From assembly GCA_964615935.1 (NCBI GenBank), contig CAZTTG010000011.1, forward strand, positions 22,398-86,397: a stretch of 64,000 nt of DNA, in the 5' to 3' direction. Numbering within the stretch: the first letter of the stretch is position 1; each line of letters opens with the position of its first letter. Shown piece after piece: positions 59,753-64,000 of the stretch. This DNA comes from CAZTTG01 sp964615935 (GTDB lineage Bacteria; Planctomycetota; UBA1135; GCA-002686595). The notes under the pieces are model-generated. The model had not been told where the DNA came from and did not search any database. It saw only the letters and a list, made by a program, of their open reading frames with translations. A program made the position numbers and the translations under genes.

Positions 59753-60829
59753 ATGGGTCTGGACGATTTCGCACCCGCGGATCCGGAGGAGGCCGAGGAT
59801 CTCGCCCGGGCCCTCCCGGTCGAGGATCTCGACGAGGATCTCTTCGACTTCCCGGTCAAGGGCGCGGCGCCCGCTCCCGAGGGCGACGAGCTCTCGGGCG
59901 AGCTCGACCTCATCGAGTCGCTCGGTGAGGTCGAGCAGGCCGCGGCCGAGGTGCTGACGGTGGCCGAGCCCGCCCCGCCGACGACCGACGCCGGCAGCGA
60001 TCCGATGGACGAGGACCTCTTCGGCTTCGATCGCCTGCTGCAGGGGAGCCGGGCGCCGGCCTCGCCGGTCGATGACTTCCTGATCGACGGCGAGGTGGCC
60101 TTCGACGGGATCTCGGAGGAGGACCTGGACGCGGTCCTCGACTCGGTCGACCTCGGCGACTCCGAGCCGGAGCCCGACTACGCGCTGGCCGAGGACCTCG
60201 CGCCCGCGCTGCCCACCCCTCCGACCCCCGAGCCCGCCGCGGAGCTCGCGCCCGGCGCCGTGCCCGAACCGTCGGCGCCGGCCGTCGGGGCCCCGGCGCC
60301 GCCCGCGGGCCCCCCGGGCCAGGGCCGGCGCGCGCCGGCGACGCGCGCGGGCCGCCTCCGCCGCGGTCCGCTCCGCCTCCCCCTCCCGCGCCTGGGCATC
60401 GCGGCCGCCGCGGCGCTGCTCCTGGCGCTCAACGCCGCCCTGGTGATATTCCTCTGGTCCTCCCTCGAGGACCTCCGCCTGTCCATGGCCGCGACCCTCG
60501 GGCGGGCGAGCGAGGCGCGGGCCGCCGACCGCCCGCTGGCGCGCCGGCCTCCCGCCCTGCCCCCGCTCGAGCCGGCCTCCCCGGACGCCCGCCCGCCCAT
60601 CGCGAGCGAGCCCGCGGTGGAGCTGGCGCAGTGGGCCGAGCTGGAGTCGGCCGCCCGGATGATCGAGGACGGCGCCTTCGGCGAGGCCCGCGCGCTGCTC
60701 GCGGCGCATCTCGCGGTCATCGACCGGCTGAGCGGCGCCGAGCGCGACGCCATCGAGGCCCAGGCCGGCTACCTGCTGGCCGAGTCGTTCCGGCTCGAGG
60801 CGAACCGGCTGGAGGAGGACGCGCGATGA
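59753..60829 (+). CDS. Acidic single-pass membrane protein, regulatory cassette
   Basis: A 358-residue protein. Residues 1-165 are acidic and low-complexity with repeated DEDLF(D/G)F-type motifs, 165-200 a Pro/Ala linker, then one membrane segment (about 222-241), and a helical C-terminus with a possible TPR pair (AARMIEDGAFGEARALLAAHL). It starts 3 bp after the previous stop and overlaps the next gene by ATGA. Not recognised; the acidic cytoplasmic region may bind a regulator. Confidence 0.65.
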   Translation: MGLDDFAPADPEEAEDLARALPVEDLDEDLFDFPVKGAAPAPEGDELSGELDLIESLGEVEQAAAEVLTVAEPAPPTTDAGSDPMDEDLFGFDRLLQGSRAPASPVDDFLIDGEVAFDGISEEDLDAVLDSVDLGDSEPEPDYALAEDLAPALPTPPTPEPAAELAPGAVPEPSAPAVGAPAPPAGPPGQGRRAPATRAGRLRRGPLRLPLPRLGIAAAAALLLALNAALVIFLWSSLEDLRLSMAATLGRASEARAADRPLARRPPALPPLEPASPDARPPIASEPAVELAQWAELESAARMIEDGAFGEARALLAAHLAVIDRLSGAERDAIEAQAGYLLAESFRLEANRLEEDAR

Positions 60830-62301
60830 GGTCCCTGGCGATCGGCCTGCTGCTCGCGGGCGCCGGCGCGGCCCCTCCGCAGGAGCCCATCCCCGAGATC
60901 GAGGTCGAGTGGGTGGACGGGGAGGCCTGGTGCACCCTGGTCGCGCGGGACTTCCCCCTGCGCCAGCTCGTCGGCGAGCTGGCCCTGGCCATGGAGCTCT
61001 CCCTCTCCGGCCTGGAGCTCGTGCCCGCGGACCGCACGGTGACCGTCGAGCTCCACGACCGGCGCCTCGGGCAGGCCCTGCTCTACGCCCTGCTCCCCGC
61101 CGGACTTCGCGGAGAGGTCCGCGGGGACGAGCTGCGCCTGGCGCCCGCGCCCACCGCCGCCGCCGGGGCGGACGAGCTCCGCCAGCAGGCCCTGCTGGGC
61201 TACCTGCGCCTGACCCGCGACTTCCCCGACCACCCCGCGATGCCCGCGGTGCGGCTGGCCCAGGCGCGGACCGAGCTGGCCCGCGGGAACGCCGCGGCGT
61301 CGCGGCGCCACTTCGAGACCCTGCTGGATCAGCTCGGAGACTCCCCCGAGGCCGCCCCGGCGCGGCTGGAGCTGGGCGAGCTCCTCATGCGCATGGAGGA
61401 GCACGGCGGGGCCGCCACCCAGTTCGCCGAGTACCTCAAGCTCAAGCACACCCCCGAGCTCACCCAGCGCGCCTGGCTGAACCTGGCCGACTGCAAGATC
61501 GAGCAGGGCCAGCACGAGTCGGCGCGCTTCCTGCTCGCGGCCCTCGACTCCCAGCACCCCGCCAAGAGCCAGGCGCAGCGCCAGGAGCGGCTGTACCTGC
61601 GCGCGCGCGCCCTGACCGCCCTCGACCGCTGCGAGGAGGCCCTGGGCGACCTGGATGCGGCCGACTCCTTCGGCGTGCACGATCCCCAGACCTGGCGGCT
61701 CTCGCTGAGGCTGCGGGCGCCGGCCCTGGAGGGTCTGGGGCAGCTGGCGGACGCCTCCCGCGCCTGGCTGGTGCTCTCCGAGGAGCTGGAGGGCGAGGAG
61801 CAGGCCGACGCCCTGGCCGAGGCGGCGCGCACGGCCCTGGAGGCGCGGGACTTCGTGGCCGTGCTCTTCGTCGGCGAGATGGCGCGCCGGGCCGACTGCT
61901 GGGACCGTCTGCGCCCCAGCGTGGCGCGCGCCCGCGAGGCCCTGTCCCTCGACGGCGAGCGGCCGCGGGGGGGGAGCGAGGAGGGGCTCGATGCCCGCCT
62001 GGCCCGCGGCGAGCGCCTGCTCGAGGCCGGGCTCGCCGAGGAGGCCCTGCAGGACCTCGACCTGCTGGCCCTCGCCCGAGATGGGCTCGACGAGGCGCTG
62101 GCCACGCGCCTGGCCCTGGCCCGCGCCCGGGCCCTGGAGCGCGTGCTGGGCCTCGAGCCGGCCATCGACTCGCTGCGGGTCGAGCTCGGCCGGCTGGCCG
62201 AGCCCGCCCATCGGCTCCGATTGTGGGCGCTCGCCGCGGACCTCTTCGAGGCCCACGGGCGCCTGGACGCCGCCATCGACGCACTCCAGGGGAGGCTGTA
62301 G
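60826..62301 (+). CDS. Exported TPR-repeat protein with secretin-like N-domain
   Basis: A 491-residue protein. A signal peptide (MRSLAIGLLLAGAGAAPPQ) leads to about 80 residues (FPLRQLVGELALAMELSLSG, LVPADRTVTVELHDRRLGQA) resembling the secretin/TonB short N-terminal domain. The rest is a long TPR/SEL1-like solenoid (PAAAQTRTELARGN-type helices; GHAATQFAEYLKLKH). It may act as a periplasmic scaffold. Coupled by ATGA to the acidic membrane protein. Confidence 0.68.
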   Translation: MRSLAIGLLLAGAGAAPPQEPIPEIEVEWVDGEAWCTLVARDFPLRQLVGELALAMELSLSGLELVPADRTVTVELHDRRLGQALLYALLPAGLRGEVRGDELRLAPAPTAAAGADELRQQALLGYLRLTRDFPDHPAMPAVRLAQARTELARGNAAASRRHFETLLDQLGDSPEAAPARLELGELLMRMEEHGGAATQFAEYLKLKHTPELTQRAWLNLADCKIEQGQHESARFLLAALDSQHPAKSQAQRQERLYLRARALTALDRCEEALGDLDAADSFGVHDPQTWRLSLRLRAPALEGLGQLADASRAWLVLSEELEGEEQADALAEAARTALEARDFVAVLFVGEMARRADCWDRLRPSVARAREALSLDGERPRGGSEEGLDARLARGERLLEAGLAEEALQDLDLLALARDGLDEALATRLALARARALERVLGLEPAIDSLRVELGRLAEPAHRLRLWALAADLFEAHGRLDAAIDALQGRL

Positions 62302-62304
62302 TGC

Positions 62305-62515
62305 CCTGTAGCAGGAGTTCATGCACATATCTCGCGCCCCTGGCGGCTCCTGGGGTCCCCTTCGGAAGTCCCCACTGGGGACTTCCGATCCGCTTCGCGG
62401 ACCGGGGCTTACCCGTTGCAGCTCCTCCGAGTATTGCTGGCGAATACGCGTCGTCGCTGCGCCTGGCCAGGAACCACCAGGGACGCGATCTATGCACACG
62501 AACTCCCGCTACAGG
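62305..62515 (-). repeat. Palindromic element: 49-bp imperfect terminal inverted repeats around several hairpins
   Basis: The arms 62305-62353 and 62467-62515 are 49 bp each and complementary at 40 of 49 positions without gaps. The core has three perfect hairpins: CGGAAGTCCCC/GGGGACTTCCG (62363-62387), TCCGC/GCGGA (62389-62401) and GTATT/AATAC (62431-62447). Seven of the nine arm mismatches are transitions that become G-U pairs on minus-strand RNA and A-C mismatches on plus-strand RNA. It lies between two genes of the cassette; the right arm ends 12 bp before the next ATG. Confidence 0.85.
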
Positions 62516-62527
62516 ACACTCGCGACC

Positions 62528-63328
62528 ATGAGGTTCAGCATGCTCTTCTCCGCCATCGGCGGCAGCGCCCTGGTGGTCCCGGCCCTCACCCTGGGCGGGG
62601 CCCCGGCCGAGTCGCTGGAGGAGGCCCTCGACCGCACGGTGCGGTCCCTCGAGGTGCTCGCCGGCGTGCAGGCCGATCTGCAGCAGGGCGAGGCCGAGGC
62701 CATCGCCCTGGCGAGGCGCTTCACCCAGCCGCCCGACGACTCCCTGCCGGCGCCCGAGCGGCAGGCCCGGCTGGAGGCGCTCGAGCGGGAGGTCGGCGAG
62801 CTCCGCCTCGAGCTGGATCTCCTCGACGCGCTCGCGCCCCCGGATGGCGGCCCGGGCGAGGCCCCGGGACCGCGAAGCGCGCGGCCGCCCGCGGCGGGGG
62901 GCGCTGCCGCCATGACCACCACCGGCCTGGACCCGCAGATGCTCTCCGTGCTGGCCCAGGGCGCCCCGCAGGAGACCTCGCGGGTCGAGTCCCGCCCGGC
63001 CTCGCCCGTCGATCGACCGGCGCTGGAGCCGGAGGGCTTCGCCGCCGACCCGCTGCGCCTGGGGCGCCTGTACTACCGCGCCGGGCGCTTCCAGGAGGCG
63101 CACGACGCGCTCTCGAAGCTGCGCCACGAGCCGACCGCCCTGTACTGGAGCGCTCGCTCCCTCGAGAAGCTCGGCCGCAACGCCGAGGCCGCGGCCGCCT
63201 ACGAGAAGGTCGCCGCCCTGCCGGACGACCCTCGGCTCGCCCGTCGCGCGGCCGAGGACCTCGAGTTCCTGAGCTGGAAGATGAGCTTCGAGGAGGAGCT
63301 CGAGGAGGGAGAGGAGCGCCAGCCATGA
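62528..63328 (+). CDS. Exported coiled-coil and TPR protein
   Basis: A 266-residue protein: signal peptide (FSMLFSAIGGSALVVPALTL), helical segment with coiled coil (about 30-100, RLEALEREVGELRLELDLLD), a Pro/Ala-rich linker, and two or three TPRs near the C-terminus (LGRLYYRAGRFQEAHDALSK, LEKLGRNAEAAAAYEKVAAL). I chose the ATG at 62528 because the longer frame upstream runs through the palindromic element and codes for no recognisable sequence. Ribosome site AGGACA comes from the end of the right repeat arm. It overlaps the kinase start by ATGA. Confidence 0.7.
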   Translation: MRFSMLFSAIGGSALVVPALTLGGAPAESLEEALDRTVRSLEVLAGVQADLQQGEAEAIALARRFTQPPDDSLPAPERQARLEALEREVGELRLELDLLDALAPPDGGPGEAPGPRSARPPAAGGAAAMTTTGLDPQMLSVLAQGAPQETSRVESRPASPVDRPALEPEGFAADPLRLGRLYYRAGRFQEAHDALSKLRHEPTALYWSARSLEKLGRNAEAAAAYEKVAALPDDPRLARRAAEDLEFLSWKMSFEEELEEGEERQP

Positions 63329-64000
63329 CCGCACTCCAGCCGGATTCACCCCTCCCCGCGCCGCCGGACCTGGGCCAGGCGGCCACCTCGCTGGTGGGCA
63401 TCTCCGACTCGCTGCGCGCGAGCTACCAGGAGCTCTCCCGACGCGCGGAGCGCGTGGAGCGGGAGCTCGTCCGCGCCAACGCCGAGCTGGAGAGCAAGGT
63501 GCGCCAGCTCGACGAGGTGAAGGGCAACCTGGAGGCCATCCTGGAGGCCCTGCCCACCGGGGTGGTGGTGCGCGACCGGGGCGCGAGCGTGACCCACGTC
63601 AACCGGGCCGCCAGCGAGATCCTGGGCCTGGGGTACGACGAGCTCCTGGGGAGCTCGGAGGAGGCGGCCTGGGGCGACCTCGGCGCCGACGGCGAGGGGC
63701 ACCCCTGGATCCGGCCCGACGGCCAGCGGCGGGTGGTGGCCTCGCGCACCTCCCCCATCGACGGTCCCGGCGGCGGCTCGGTCGAGATCATCGACGACCG
63801 CACGCGGCTCACCCAGCTCACCGAGCGCGTCCACCGCATGGACAAGATGGCCGCCCTGGGAAACATGGCCGCCGGCATCGCCCACGAGATCCGCAACCCC
63901 ATGAATGCCATCCAGGGCTTCGCCTCGCTGCTCCTGCGCGAGCCCGAGGACGGCCCCCGCACCCGGCGCTGGGCCTCGCTGATCGTCCAGGGCGCCACCG
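63325..64000 (+). CDS. PAS sensor histidine kinase, FlrB/FleS-like (3' end outside window)
   Basis: The first 225 residues of a soluble kinase: coiled coil (ASYQELSRRAERVERELVRA), PAS domain (about 68-165, LEAILEALPTGVVVRDRGAS) and the start of HisKA with the phospho-His in AGIAHEIRNPMNAIQGFASL. No membrane segment is seen. The arrangement matches FlrB/FleS, which phosphorylate an FlrC/FleR-type activator in flagellar cascades. The regulator at 57139 may not be phosphorylatable, so another response regulator may lie beyond 64000. Confidence 0.85.
   Translation, partial: MTALQPDSPLPAPPDLGQAATSLVGISDSLRASYQELSRRAERVERELVRANAELESKVRQLDEVKGNLEAILEALPTGVVVRDRGASVTHVNRAASEILGLGYDELLGSSEEAAWGDLGADGEGHPWIRPDGQRRVVASRTSPIDGPGGGSVEIIDDRTRLTQLTERVHRMDKMAALGNMAAGIAHEIRNPMNAIQGFASLLLREPEDGPRTRRWASLIVQGAT

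Noticed and set aside
62321..62527. N-terminal extension of the 62528 protein
   Set aside because: These 69 codons fall in the palindromic element and show no protein features; the signal peptide begins at 62528.

Overview
GC-rich bacterial chromosome (roughly 70% G+C judging by base composition) with no rRNA, tRNA, transposase, integrase or CRISPR array recognised. An ECF sigma factor continuing through a membrane segment into carboxypeptidase-regulatory-like repeats, a second secreted protein of the same repeat type, a secreted sulfatase-like enzyme and short flagellins together suggest a high-GC planctomycete-like lineage. This is inference from gene content only; Myxococcota or another deep Gram-negative group is not excluded.

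Layout. 1-5805: tail of a B3/B4-domain gene, an MFS exporter, an intergenic stretch rich in stem-loops, a HAD phosphatase, a secreted beta-sandwich protein and Ada. 5821-9697 (minus): an ECF sigma factor, zinc-type anti-sigma factor, CnrR-like membrane protein, fused PilM/PilN-like protein and a small membrane protein, each closely spaced. 9741-17655: ribBA, a HEAT-cyclophilin lipoprotein, a membrane-tethered serine protease, purH and prfB (with its programmed +1 frameshift intact). 17937-26710: a sulfatase-family lipoprotein, then a five-gene minus-strand molybdoenzyme operon (catalytic subunit, 4x[4Fe-4S] subunit, NrfD anchor, FdhD, MobB) divergent from a class III CoA-transferase. 26707-41302: membrane protein plus M1 peptidase, flgM with a sigma-28 promoter, a PepSY/response regulator/kinase set, a secreted ankyrin protein, a phosphatase-cytochrome c fusion, an orphan DNA methyltransferase, mntP, and the sigma-factor fusion.

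41396-64000 is a flagellar region. One long, translationally coupled minus-strand operon runs fliO-fliP-fliQ-fliR-flhB-flhA-flhF, a small membrane protein, fliA, two small unknown proteins and two lipoproteins. A second minus-strand block holds fliD-fliS and a likely chaperone. Three 272-residue flagellin paralogues follow, each with its own downstream hairpin. On the plus strand from 57139 lies a regulatory cassette: a bEBP-like regulator without the GAFTGA loop and with altered Walker motifs, a receiver-HATPase protein whose phospho-acceptor Asp is Glu, an acidic single-pass membrane protein, two TPR proteins and a PAS histidine kinase cut by the window end.

How parts fit. FliA (43100-43831) and FlgM (30371-30877) are the sigma-28/anti-sigma pair, and sigma-28-like promoters precede flgM and fliD. 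FliO/P/Q/R/FlhA/FlhB form the flagellar export gate; FliS, FliD and the flagellins are late structural parts. The plus-strand cassette probably supplies the regulatory layer. The most unusual items are the sigma-carboxypeptidase-regulatory fusion, the degenerate bEBP cassette, a 211-bp palindromic element at 62305-62515 whose mismatches all favour minus-strand RNA pairing, exact in-frame tandem repeats in flhF and flgM, and a response regulator frame with no stop codon.
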